This document shows, piece after piece, positions 24,002 through 30,994 of a stretch of DNA of 33,183 nt (the stretch's first letter is position 1; each line of letters opens with the position of its first letter). Source of the stretch: Deltaproteobacteria bacterium. GTDB taxonomy: Bacteria > Desulfobacterota_B > Binatia > UBA9968. Location: the NCBI GenBank assembly GCA_005879255.1, contig VBKY01000195.1, forward strand, positions 1-33,183, given 5' to 3'. The notes under the pieces are model-generated. The model worked only from the letters and a program-made list of their open reading frames with translations, searched no databases and was not told the origin of the DNA. Position numbers and translations under genes: made by a program.

Positions 24002-24077
24002 TAACATGCGCATCGAGACGGACCCGTTGCAAGCGGACTAGGCCCGCCCGCTACGGGCCGCTCATGCGCGACGGTTA
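24002..24077 (+). other. attC-like imperfect hairpin (possible integron recombination site)
   Basis: TAAC at 24002-24005 pairs with GTTA at 24074-24077. GCGCAT (24008-24013) pairs with ATGCGC (24064-24069), GAG with CTC, CGG with CCG and CCCG with CGGG. On the left side single unpaired bases occur at 24014 (C), 24018 (A) and 24022 (A), at 4-base spacing, as in the extrahelical bases that orient attC sites. The outer boxes read TTCTAAC and GTTATCC, close to but not matching the RYYYAAC/GTTRRRY consensus, so it may be degenerate or unrelated. The lipoprotein gene ends 52 bases upstream. No integron integrase is in the window. Confidence 0.4.
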
Positions 24078-24084
24078 TCCCTGC

Positions 24085-24116
24085 GATTGAATTGATTTCT
24101 CCCTCGAACAAATCCT
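24085..24116. repeat. Dispersed element, copy 1 (core GATTGAATTGATTTCTCC)
   Basis: This copy continues CTCGAACAAATCC. Related copies are at 27442-27472, 29965-29995 and 30746-30775, all in spacers. The shared part is about 30 bases. The function is unknown. Confidence 0.55.
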
Positions 24117-24293
24117 GTGAGATATGCCTGAAGCGTCGATGGACTAAACCGCTTCGCGGTGGATGAGAGGGCGCTGTTAGTGAAGCATTTTCGGTAATCC
24201 ACCCGCAGTTCCTTTATCATCGATCTTTTCTTTGACTCGGTCTCTGAGGGCAGTGATAGCCTCCGTGAATCAAATTTACTCAAGGAGGCAATC

Positions 24294-25130
24294 ATGGGAA
24301 TTTTACGTGACCGAATGATCGAGGAGATGAAGCTACGGAACTTCTCTCCAGCAACGCAGGAGTCCTACGTCTACGCGGTAAGCAGACTGGCCAGATATCA
24401 CAACAAATCACCGGATCAGCTCAGCAAGCAGGACATCCGAGCTTTTCTTGTGCATCTCACGATAGAACGGAAATTATCGCCGAATAGTCTGACGGGATAC
24501 TGTTCGGGGTTGCGCTTTTTCTACAACGATACCCTGGGGTGGGATGAGACCAAGCTGTTCATTCCACCGAGAAAAAAATCCTCCTCTCTGCCCGAGGTGT
24601 TCAGTCCCGACGAGGTCGTGCGATTGATCGGTGCCGCCCGAGGTCTCAAGCAACGTGTTTTGCTGATGACCGCGTATTCGGCAGGACTCCGAGTCAGTGA
24701 GTTGGTGAACCTCAAGATCACAGACATCGATGCGCAGCGCATGACCATCCGCGTGAAGCAAGGCAAAGGGGGAAAGGACCGCTATGCGATCCTGTCTCAG
24801 AACCTGCTTGTGGAGCTGCGCCAGTATTGGAAACGCTACCGGCCAGCGATCTGGCTTTTTCCCAACCGGGCCAAGAACGGTCCCTTAAGCCGAGGGGAAG
24901 CCTGGCACATCTTCCGCTCGGCGAAGCAAAGAGCGGGGCTTAAAAAGGGCCGTGGTATTCATAGCCTTCGTGCCTGCTTCGCCACCCATCTTCTGGAGGC
25001 AGGTGTGGACTTGCGCTCGATCCAGTTTTTGATGGGGCACACCTCCCTTCTTTCCACCCAGCGCTATCTCAGGCTACGGCCACAGAACGTGGACTACGCC
25101 GTGAGTCCCCTCGACCGGCTCCAGTTATAG
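24294..25130 (+). CDS. XerC/XerD-like tyrosine recombinase of the IS91-type element
   Basis: A 278-residue recombinase. The N-terminal SAM-like domain (MIEEMKLRNFSPATQESYVY) is followed by the catalytic domain with R133 (AGLRVSEL), a Lys in KQGKGGKDRYAIL, H223-x-L-R226 (HSLRACFATHLLEAG), H249 (LMGHTSLLST) and the nucleophile Y258 (QRYLRL). All catalytic residues are present, so it should be active. AAGGAGG lies just before the ATG. Twelve bases separate it from the transposase gene, giving one operon. Pairing a tyrosine recombinase with an HUH transposase is seen in a subset of IS91-family elements; the division of labour is unclear, and resolving replication intermediates is one possibility. 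Confidence 0.93.
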   Translation: MGILRDRMIEEMKLRNFSPATQESYVYAVSRLARYHNKSPDQLSKQDIRAFLVHLTIERKLSPNSLTGYCSGLRFFYNDTLGWDETKLFIPPRKKSSSLPEVFSPDEVVRLIGAARGLKQRVLLMTAYSAGLRVSELVNLKITDIDAQRMTIRVKQGKGGKDRYAILSQNLLVELRQYWKRYRPAIWLFPNRAKNGPLSRGEAWHIFRSAKQRAGLKKGRGIHSLRACFATHLLEAGVDLRSIQFLMGHTSLLSTQRYLRLRPQNVDYAVSPLDRLQL

Positions 25131-25142
25131 ATGGCCTAAGCC

Positions 25143-26330
25143 ATGCTGCCCGCCAGTCGGCGGCTGGCAGCGGCAAGACGCGGCGTTGAACTGGCCGATA
25201 TCTTTCGTGCCCATGGCGAGTCCTATCGCCGCGATCATCCGTTGCCGGTTTCGCATCTCAAAGTCATGCAGGCCGTGGAACGCTGTCGCACAGCGGCCCT
25301 AGGTGGTCACCTCGAGCAGTGTGACTCCTGTGGCTATGAGCGCCCCGCCTATAACTCCTGCCGTAATCGGCACTGCCCCAAGTGCCAATCGTTGGCCAAG
25401 GTAAGGTGGCTGAATAAACAAAAGTCAGAACTGTTGCCGGTGGGATACTTCCATCTGGTGTTTACGTTGCCGCATGAACTCAACGCTCTGATACTGACCA
25501 ACAAAAAGATTCTGTTAAGTGATCTCTTTAAAGCTGTAGGTGAAACGCTCGTTGATTTTGGCCGCACTCGTCTGGGCGGACAAATCGGTTTGATCACAGT
25601 GCTGCACACCTGGGACCAAACCCTGTTGGATCATTTTCATCTCCATTGTCTGGTCCCCGCTGGAGCTTTGTCGTTCGATCAAAAGCGCTGGAGTCCTGCC
25701 CGTAAAAACTTTCTGTTCCCGATTAAAGCTCTGAGCGCGGTCTTGCGTGGTCAATTCCTCGACTTACTCAAACGCGCTTTTGACAAGCTTCTCTTTGTCA
25801 GTCAAAGCACTTACTTGGCTGATCCTGCAGCCTTCAAGCTCCTGATCAACGCGCTACGAAAAAAACCATGGATCGTCTATGCCAAGAAACCTTTCGGCTC
25901 TCCCGTCCAGGTGCTGGACTACCTCGGCCGCTACACCCACCGCGTGGCGCTGTCCAATGATCGGATTCTCTCAGCCCATAGCCGAGAAGTCACTTTTAGT
26001 TACCGGGACCGAAAAAATCACGACCGAAAAAAGACTATGACCCTCGATGCCCACGAATTCATCCGCCGCTTCTTGCTCCACGTAATTCCCAAGCGCTTTG
26101 TGCGTGTCCGTCACTCGGGCGTTTTGGCCAACCGATCCAAAAGCCTGCTGTCCAAGTGCCGTCAACTCCTAGACCTCTATCCCGCTGTGCCCAAGCTCCC
26201 GCAAAAATCAGTTCACCCGCTCATGCTCGAACTCACCGGCATCGATATCACTCGATGTCCTCTGTGCCAAAAGGGAACGCTGGTCTTGTTTGCCAATTTG
26301 CCTGTCCCCGTACCCTGGGATTCTTCGTGA
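25143..26330 (+). CDS. IS91 family transposase (HUH, two-tyrosine type)
   Basis: A 395-residue rolling-circle transposase. The N-terminal zinc finger is C-x2-C...C-x3-HCPKC (EQCDSCGYERPAYNSCRNRH then CPKCQ). The metal-binding HUH motif lies in DHFHLHCLVPAG (H164, H166, H168). The catalytic tyrosines are in VLDYLGRYTHRVALSN (Y260 and Y264), the two-tyrosine layout of IS91. A C-terminal RCPLCQKGTLV provides another Cys pair. The protein nicks single-stranded element ends and transfers them to GTTC/CTTG-type targets. The frame is intact and of normal length, so the element could be mobile. The first 15 residues (MLPASRRLAAARRGV) may be excess, so the true start could be a little downstream. Confidence 0.93.
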   Translation: MLPASRRLAAARRGVELADIFRAHGESYRRDHPLPVSHLKVMQAVERCRTAALGGHLEQCDSCGYERPAYNSCRNRHCPKCQSLAKVRWLNKQKSELLPVGYFHLVFTLPHELNALILTNKKILLSDLFKAVGETLVDFGRTRLGGQIGLITVLHTWDQTLLDHFHLHCLVPAGALSFDQKRWSPARKNFLFPIKALSAVLRGQFLDLLKRAFDKLLFVSQSTYLADPAAFKLLINALRKKPWIVYAKKPFGSPVQVLDYLGRYTHRVALSNDRILSAHSREVTFSYRDRKNHDRKKTMTLDAHEFIRRFLLHVIPKRFVRVRHSGVLANRSKSLLSKCRQLLDLYPAVPKLPQKSVHPLMLELTGIDITRCPLCQKGTLVLFANLPVPVPWDSS

Positions 26331-26591
26331 TGATCGCTCAACCAACCAACACCCGCGCGCTTGCCCCGGTCTCTGCTAGAGCCAACGCATCGGTGCGCCT
26401 GGTTGCATCGTTTCACAGCTTCTTGGCCCATTCTCACGTCGGACGTGCTAGCCGGTGGATCTCACAAGTCAACTCGAATGCGCCCCGCTCGTCACGCGAT
26501 CACCAGCACGGCGATGTTTGCTCGGCTCCCTGCCATGGTTACAATCCCCATAGACAACCGCCACTGCTTCAACCCAACGCTTTAGTCCAAC

Positions 26592-26666
26592 GGGTTTTAT
26601 CCTGAATGCGTCCGGACTCTCATTGCTCTCGCCCGATCGTTCTGCGCTCGCATTCAGGTTAAAACC
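26592..26666. repeat. Subterminal hairpin at the right end of the IS91-like element
   Basis: GGGTTTTATCCTGAATGCG at 26592-26610 faces CGCATTCAGGTTAAAACC at 26649-26666, with one mismatch and a 38-base loop. A hairpin a few bases before the terminus is expected at the oriIS end of IS91-like elements, where it helps define the nick or termination point. There is no T-run after it. Confidence 0.7.
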
Positions 26667-26671
26667 TATCC

Positions 26672-26875
26672 GTTCAGTTCAATGCTGTGCTGCAATTCTG
26701 TGTTGACACACTTTCTTCGCGTGATATTTATCAGCCTGTAGCGGAGGGACCCAAATCTATCAATAAGTTCATGTCGAGTGTCCAGTCATTAGGCAATGTG
26801 AAAATGAAATTTGTCCGTGCTTTCTCGATTGAGGAGATGCGCAAGATGGTCTAGCAAGCGATCAGCAAATCCTAA
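26672..26875 (+). pseudogene. 3' remnant of a gene interrupted by the IS91-like element
   Basis: Starting exactly at the presumed insertion point, one frame reads VQFNAVLQFCVDTLSSRDIY, then QPVAEGPKSINKFMSSVQSL and RAFSIEEMRKMV, stopping at TAG 26852-26854. Beyond the TAG the frame continues QAISKS and a TAA at 26873-26875, so the TAG may be a CAG-to-TAG nonsense change. I do not recognise the family. The 5' part of the gene was not found left of the element, so it was lost or lies outside the visible flank. Confidence 0.45.
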
Positions 26876-26905
26876 CGCTCATGAAAGAAAGGAGGTGAAA
26901 ACTAT

Positions 26906-27181
26906 ATGACGTTCAAGAAACAAGTGATCGGACTTGGTTTGGCCCTGCTATTAGCTCCCGCTGTCGGCCTCGCACAGGAGAAAATTGGTACAATTTCGGC
27001 TTATGATAAAGAGTCGAAAATGGTGACTGTAAAGGGCAAAGACTGGGAGGAGAAGGCGAAAGTCAGCAGTGAGGATGCAAAAAATAAAGCCGATTTGCTC
27101 AAAGAAGGCACTAAGGTCAAAGTCACGTTCGAGCACCGGAGTGGAGGAGACGTAAGACTCAAACTTATCGAACCGCGTTAG
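26906..27181 (+). CDS. Small periplasmic protein, 91 residues
   Basis: AGAAAGGAGGTG provides a strong ribosome-binding site. A signal peptide (KKQVIGLGLALLLAPAVGLA, cleaved before QEK) is followed by a short beta-rich domain: GTISAYDKESKMVTVKGKDW, VSSEDAKNKADLLKEGTKVK, VTFEHRSGGDVRLKLIE. This layout is like small OB-type or DUF1344-like periplasmic proteins, with a lysine-rich surface. The function is unknown. It is the first intact gene after the IS91-like element and stands alone. Confidence 0.75.
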   Translation: MTFKKQVIGLGLALLLAPAVGLAQEKIGTISAYDKESKMVTVKGKDWEEKAKVSSEDAKNKADLLKEGTKVKVTFEHRSGGDVRLKLIEPR

Positions 27182-27528
27182 TTCGCTGACGAGTTTCATT
27201 TCCGACCATGGGGGGAGGGGTGAGTCATATTCGCCCTTCCCCAAAATCGCCCGCCAATCAAACTAGCCTAGCCTCACGATTTACCCTACTCACCGTTTTC
27301 AGAGACCTCTCGCCCTGCGATGGGGTCATTCTCTAGCTAGAATTTCCGTTCTCTTGAAATACCCGAGACGACCGGCGCAGCGAGCAACACGAGAACAAGG
27401 CTCAATTGCCGCGCCTCTTACCCCAAAACATTAACGCAGGAGATTGAATTGAATTCTCCATCAACCCATTCCTAACGCTGCTTCTCACGTCTGCGTCATG
27501 AAGGCGGCTGTTGCGATGAACTCGTTCG
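27182..27528. other. Spacer with a copy of the dispersed element, no gene seen
   Basis: About 350 bases between the small periplasmic gene and the SRAP gene end. Apart from the dispersed element at 27442-27472, no coding frame or RNA is recognisable. Confidence 0.4.
27442..27472. repeat. Dispersed element, copy 2
   Basis: GATTGAATTGAATTCTCC followed by ATCAACCCATTCC. It differs from copy 1 mainly by ATTTC to AATTC in the core. It lies near the 3' end of the SRAP-domain gene. Confidence 0.5.
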
Positions 27529-28229
27529 CTAGAGAAGCGGCAACTGCGGTTTACGGAACTGGCTCGATGCAATACTTTGAATGCACTCCGCCGTATCATT
27601 CTCAGGTGAATTGACGAGCGTCGAAACATCGTGAGCTTCCATCAACTCTGAGTGCCATGGCCGCAACACAGCGGCGAGAATCATCGGCTGGTCGCCAAAG
27701 CTCTCCTCCAGCCACTGCCTCCCCATCTCCTTGTCGTAGATCACCGGCATTCGGTTGTGGATTGGCCGCAATAACACATTCGCTTCCGTCGTGATGATCG
27801 TGAAGGAGTAAAGCTCCTTATCGCCAGCCGGGTCTCGCCAATAATCCCACAGCCCGGCAAAGGCGAACGGCACACGGTTTTTAGGTAAATCCACATCGGA
27901 ACCTTGCGGTTGCCCTCTCTTCGCCACTCGTAAAACCCGTCAGCAGGAACTAAACATCGCCGTCTTGCAACGAGCTGCTTGAAAGATGGTTTTTCGAGCA
28001 AGGTTTCGGCACGAGCGTTGATCATGCGCTGTCCGATGGAAGGGTCTTGCGCCCACGACGGCACCAAGCCCCAGCGCATTGTCTTTAGCTGGTTGCGGTC
28101 TTCGTTGCGCACGATTACCGGGACGTCTTGTGAAGGCGCGATGTTGTAGCGTGGGTAAAAACCGGGGAAGTCTCCCTGGAGAACCTTGATGTCGCCGTAC
28201 TGGCATGATGCGCCGAAACGTCCACACAT
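27529..28229 (-). pseudogene. SRAP/HMCES-type DNA-crosslink protein (YedK family), one-base frameshift
   Basis: The true start is the ATG at 28227-28229: MCGRFGAS places Cys2 at the mature N-terminus, where SRAP proteins form a thiazolidine crosslink with abasic DNA. The rest matches: RYNIAPSQDVPVIVRNE, MRWGLVPSWAQ, INARAETLLEKP, RCLVPADGFYEWRREG with the active-site Glu, then LRPIHNRMPVI with the active-site His and EMGRQWLEE. The frame changes after VPMWIYLK: restoring one A (CTAAAAAACCG) continues NRVPFAFAGLWDYWRDPAGD and on to the stop at 27529. Without the repair the protein ends early and lacks the His. It protects abasic sites in single-stranded DNA. Upstream is a small protein gene on the same strand. 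Confidence 0.85.
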
Positions 28230-28234
28230 AGTTG

Positions 28235-28418
28235 TCAGTGCAGCCGCTTTAGCACGGCGAGATAATTCGCCCCGCTCGGTGCCCAGTTGGTTTTTGAACT
28301 CCGCGTCCGTGATGACACCTTTGGCGATCATCAGCTTGGCCAACGCATCAGTCATCGCAAGCGTGCTCACCATTAATTCTTCCAGCGTCACTTTATCCGA
28401 TTTCGTTTGGTCGGCCAT
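28235..28418 (-). pseudogene. Small helical protein, frameshifted near its C-terminus
   Basis: From the ATG at 28418 it reads MADQTKSDKVTLEELMVSTL, AMTDALAKLMIAKGVITDAE and FKNQLGTER. The frame then runs on into the SRAP gene as an apparent fusion. Removing one G from a GGGG run (GAGCGGGCGAATTAT) instead gives ANYLAVLKRLH and a TGA at 28235-28237, which looks like the native end, 5 bases before the SRAP ATG. I therefore read two adjacent genes, not a fusion. Small proteins with a TLEELMVSTLAMTDALAKL-type helix and an ITDAEF turn are widespread in uncultured bacteria and uncharacterised. The predicted product is about 60 residues and cytoplasmic. Confidence 0.6.
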
Positions 28419-28504
28419 CGTCGCTCCGATGCTTCAATTTGCTTTTGCCCCCACGTCGCTGCCGTGACAAGGCAGACATGATTCGATTGCAGTTAAAGTC
28501 TTGA

Positions 28505-28639
28505 TTATCCGGAGACTGCTCTTTTCAAGGCTCTCCCGAGGCTCTGTATATCTTCCCCTATGCCGCGAACCGTCGCACATCCTTCTAGGGCTAAGACGAC
28601 CAAAAGCGACGCCCAGAGAAGCAAGGTCTTCTTTTTCAT
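28505..28639 (-). CDS. Entericidin-like small lipoprotein, 44 residues
   Basis: The ATG at 28637-28639 is preceded by TTGGAGGTAAA, a strong ribosome-binding site, so this internal start is preferred over an upstream in-frame one. MKKKTLLLWASLLVVLALEG C carries a lipobox (ALEGC), and the mature tail ATVRGIGEDIQSLGRALKRA forms one amphipathic helix. This is the layout of entericidin EcnA/EcnB proteins, small envelope lipoproteins linked to stationary phase and to toxin/antidote behaviour in enterics; outside those species the role is unclear. The gene stands alone. No partner lipoprotein is seen next to it. Confidence 0.8.
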   Translation of the reverse strand: MKKKTLLLWASLLVVLALEGCATVRGIGEDIQSLGRALKRAVSG

Positions 28640-28940
28640 TTTACCTCCAAGGCCGTGACCAACGAGACCACCACGGCGGACAGCACACATAAGTTCCACC
28701 CGAACTTTTTCGATTGTATCATTTATTGCTTGCCTTGGCTTTGCGCCAAGTGTGATGAACAAGGTACAAATTCGGATCGATCCCGGCCGTATACAACGCC
28801 TTGCTCCAGCTTCCGAAATACGCTTCTGCCGCGCTTAACAAAGCGGGAAACTCCCCGCAGTCGAATTGCTACGGTTTTTTACTTTCTCCGGTCAAAAATA
28901 TTGATTTTCATTAGCTGATTCTTGTGTCATATCCGTTGCT
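28640..28940. other. Spacer between divergent genes, no gene seen
   Basis: About 300 bases between the entericidin-like gene and the ABC binding-protein gene, which diverge. Promoters for both should be here. I see an AT-rich stretch near 28880-28935 but no clear box pair. Confidence 0.4.
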
Positions 28941-29936
28941 GTGAAAACAAAGGCCATGAATAGAAACCTGCTTTGGCTACTCACGATTTTCCTTCTCGCT
29001 TCCGTCCATCTCGCCTGGGCGCAGCAGCCGGGAAAAGTACCTCGGATAGGTATCCTTCCGCCCGGCCCCATCTCCGAGCGCGTTCATCTCTGGGAGGCAT
29101 TTCGTCAGGGTCTGCGCAAGCTGGGCTACGTGGAGGGCCAGAATATCATCCTCGTCTTCCCATCCGGCGAGGTGAAGCCAGAACGACTTCCTCATCTCGC
29201 AGCCGAGCTGGTTAGTCTCAAGGTGGACGTCATCGTGGCGGCCGCGATTGTAGCGGTTCAAGCCGCAAAGGAAGCGACCAAGACGATCCCCATCGTCATG
29301 CCGGTCGCTAGCGATGCAGTGGAGACTGGGCTTGTCGCGAGCCTTGCGCGGCCGGGAGGGAACATCACGGGCCTCACTTTAATTTCCTCGCAGTTAAGCG
29401 GGAAGCGGCTGGAGTTGCTCAAGGAGGTAGTTCCCCGGCTCTCCCGTTTGGCTGTCCTTTCAAATCCAACCAGCGCAGCTGTCCCGCCCCAGATGCGAGA
29501 GACAGAGGTTACCGCTCGCGCGTTGGGGGTACAGCTTCAGCCCTTGGAGGTGCGTGGCCCCGACGACTTCGAGAGGGTATTCCAAGCTGCAACAAAGGAG
29601 CGGGCCGGCGCTCTCATCACGCTGGACGACGCTTTGCTCTTTACTCAGCGCACGCGGATCGTGAAGCTCGCGGCGAAGAGCCGGCTGCCGGCGATCTACG
29701 GATTCAGGGAGTTTGTGGACGCAGGGGGGCTCATGTCTTACGCCGCGAACACTTCCGACATGTACCGCCGCGCCGCGGCCTTCGTGGATAAAATTTTGAA
29801 AGGCGCTAAGCCCGCTGACTTACCCGTGGAGCAGCCGACGAAATTCGAGTTCGTCATTAACCTCAAGGCGGCAAAACAGATCGGCCTAACGATTCCGCCG
29901 AATGTGCTGACGCGCGGGGACAAGGTGATCAAATGA
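28941..29936 (+). CDS. ABC transporter substrate-binding protein (PF04392 type)
   Basis: A 331-residue secreted protein. A signal peptide (LLWLLTIFLLASVHLAWA) is followed by QQPGKVPRIGILPPGPISER, the standard opening of the ABC_sub_bind family (a type-1 periplasmic binding fold). Further family features are FRQGLRKLGYVEGQNIILVF, the repeated PIVMPVASDAVETGLVASLA, RPGGNITGLTLISSQLSGKR and the C-terminal VINLKAAKQIGLTIPPNVL. Members bind unknown, probably hydrophobic or aromatic ligands, and often occur as many orphan paralogues in one genome. No permease or ATPase gene is adjacent. The start may be the GTG at 28941 or the ATG at 28956; neither has a strong ribosome-binding site. Confidence 0.9.
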   Translation: MKTKAMNRNLLWLLTIFLLASVHLAWAQQPGKVPRIGILPPGPISERVHLWEAFRQGLRKLGYVEGQNIILVFPSGEVKPERLPHLAAELVSLKVDVIVAAAIVAVQAAKEATKTIPIVMPVASDAVETGLVASLARPGGNITGLTLISSQLSGKRLELLKEVVPRLSRLAVLSNPTSAAVPPQMRETEVTARALGVQLQPLEVRGPDDFERVFQAATKERAGALITLDDALLFTQRTRIVKLAAKSRLPAIYGFREFVDAGGLMSYAANTSDMYRRAAAFVDKILKGAKPADLPVEQPTKFEFVINLKAAKQIGLTIPPNVLTRGDKVIK

Positions 29937-29964
29937 GCGAAGAAAACGAAACTGGCGATGCTAG

Positions 29965-29995
29965 GATTGAACTGATTTCTCCTTCTAACAAATCC
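29965..29995. repeat. Dispersed element, copy 3
   Basis: GATTGAACTGATTTCTCC followed by TTCTAACAAATCC. It is the copy closest to copy 1. It follows the ABC binding-protein gene by 28 bases. Confidence 0.55.
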
Positions 29996-30069
29996 GGTCA
30001 GTTTTCACTGACGCGTCAGTTGAATGATCATTGCCGGAACAGTGAAAAGAATCACGGGTGACTCCCTGA

Positions 30070-30140
30070 CTGTCATTCCGAACGGATGTGAGGAATCTTT
30101 CTGACCCGAGAAAGATTTCTCCCTTCGATCGAAATGACAG
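30070..30140. repeat. MITE-like palindrome with CTGTCATT/AATGACAG ends
   Basis: CTGTCATTCCGAACGGATGT and on to AATCTTTCT forms the left arm; AGAAAGATTTCTCCCTTCGA to AATGACAG is the right arm. The arms match at most of about 32 positions around a GACCCG loop. This 71-base unit has the look of a widespread bacterial palindromic repeat family and would fold into a near-perfect hairpin. Confidence 0.75.
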
Positions 30141-30192
30141 ACTGCGGTCCAAAAGCTAAGATCTTACTAGCACTTGATTTTCACCAGCTTTG

Positions 30193-30546
30193 ATGTTTAT
30201 TGATCCCATGAATCTACTCGACCTTACCATTAACCAACTCAAACGGGCAGCTGCGATTAAAGAACAAATCGCGGATTTGACCAAAGAGCTGCGTGCTATC
30301 CTCGGTGCGTCAGGCAACTCTGGAGCCACGTTAAAGAGAAAGCGGACCATGAGCGCTTCTGTGAAAAAGAAAATTGCCGCTGCTCAAAAAGCAAGATGGG
30401 CGACCCTTCGTGGAGCTAAACCAGCGACGCGTTCAGTCAAACCCGTTGCCAAGCCTAAGAAAAAGACAATGGGCCCGGCAGCCAGAGCGAAGCTATCGGC
30501 CAAGTTAAAGGCTTACTGGGCTGCAAAGAAAGCACGTAAGAAATAA
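30193..30546 (+). CDS. Small basic protein with coiled coil and histone-H1-like tail
   Basis: About 117 residues from the ATG at 30193; the ATG at 30208 (MNLLDLTINQL) is an equally possible start. The N-terminal third (LTINQLKRAAAIKEQIADLT KELRAIL) is a coiled coil. The rest is strongly basic: MSASVKKKIAAAQKARWATL, KPVAKPKKK and MGPAARAKLSAKLKAYWAAK, with two copies of an (M)(S/G)xxx(K/R)xK(I/L)xAxxKAxW pattern. Proteins of this shape are common in uncultured bacteria and are usually taken to bind nucleic acid like bacterial H1 analogues. The AKARW-type repeat is also seen in annotated AT-hook or NUMOD3-like domains. The role is inferred from composition. Confidence 0.75.
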   Translation: MFIDPMNLLDLTINQLKRAAAIKEQIADLTKELRAILGASGNSGATLKRKRTMSASVKKKIAAAQKARWATLRGAKPATRSVKPVAKPKKKTMGPAARAKLSAKLKAYWAAKKARKK

Positions 30547-30994
30547 TACTGGGCAATTTCTGGTTCAGCTAATTCGCCAAGTCCCGCGTGGGGAGTGGCG
30601 GCTTTTTATGTGAGGATTTTGACTTTGATGTCCGGCTCCCGCTCTTGTACATAAACCCCAGTTGCACGGTTCAAGTAAATTCCATCTCACATCATGGTTT
30701 TACATCGGGGCGCCGTTTGCTTTCAGCGAATAGCGAGAGGCTGACATTGGATTGATTTCTCCTCCGCTCCAATTTCTAGGAAGTTGTTCCGCTCCCGAAA
30801 CGCGATTCCAATCCATGTGGCTGTGGAAATAGCACACTGCGCTACCGCCATGCTTGCGGTCGCGATTGGAATAAGTCAGATTTTTGTATTCCATTAAGAT
30901 ATTCGGTGAAGATTTGCTCTCGCGTCGCGGGACGCGCTATTCTCAATGGTTGGCTTAGAAGAGCGATCAGCGTCACGGAGAAATTTGGCATTCA
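30547..30994. other. Spacer with dispersed element copy 4, no gene seen
   Basis: About 450 bases. A minus-strand 64-codon frame crosses it but shows no family or signal features. The dispersed element at 30746-30775 and a loose ATTCCAAT/ATTGGAAT pair near 30806-30870 are the only structures I see. The promoter of the ABC exporter should lie at its right end. Confidence 0.4.
30746..30775. repeat. Dispersed element, copy 4 (diverged)
   Basis: ATTGGATTGATTTCTCC followed by TCCGCTCCAATTT. It shares the GATTTCTCC core and flanks with the other copies but is the most diverged. Confidence 0.4.

Larger units (their letters stand above)
24081..26671 (+). mobile_element. IS91-like element with a co-encoded tyrosine recombinase
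   Basis: The element carries a tyrosine recombinase (24294-25130) and an IS91-type HUH transposase (25143-26330). The right end is placed at about 26671: a subterminal hairpin (26592-26666) is followed by GTTC at 26672-26675, the tetranucleotide (GAAC on the other strand) that IS91-type elements use as target next to the replication-origin end. The sequence after that is the 3' part of a broken gene. The left end is not determined; it lies between the attC-like hairpin and 24294. No inverted terminal repeats or target duplications are expected for this rolling-circle family. Confidence 0.7.

Noticed and set aside
26703..26730. TTGACA with TATTTA at 16-base spacing, a possible promoter for the small periplasmic gene
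   Set aside because: It lies inside the coding remnant and about 180 bases before the gene; the -10 match is weak, so it is not listed as a feature.
30700..30894. A 64-codon minus-strand frame covering dispersed element copy 4
   Set aside because: It is not supported by a ribosome-binding site or any family resemblance, and the other copies of the element are not in similar frames.
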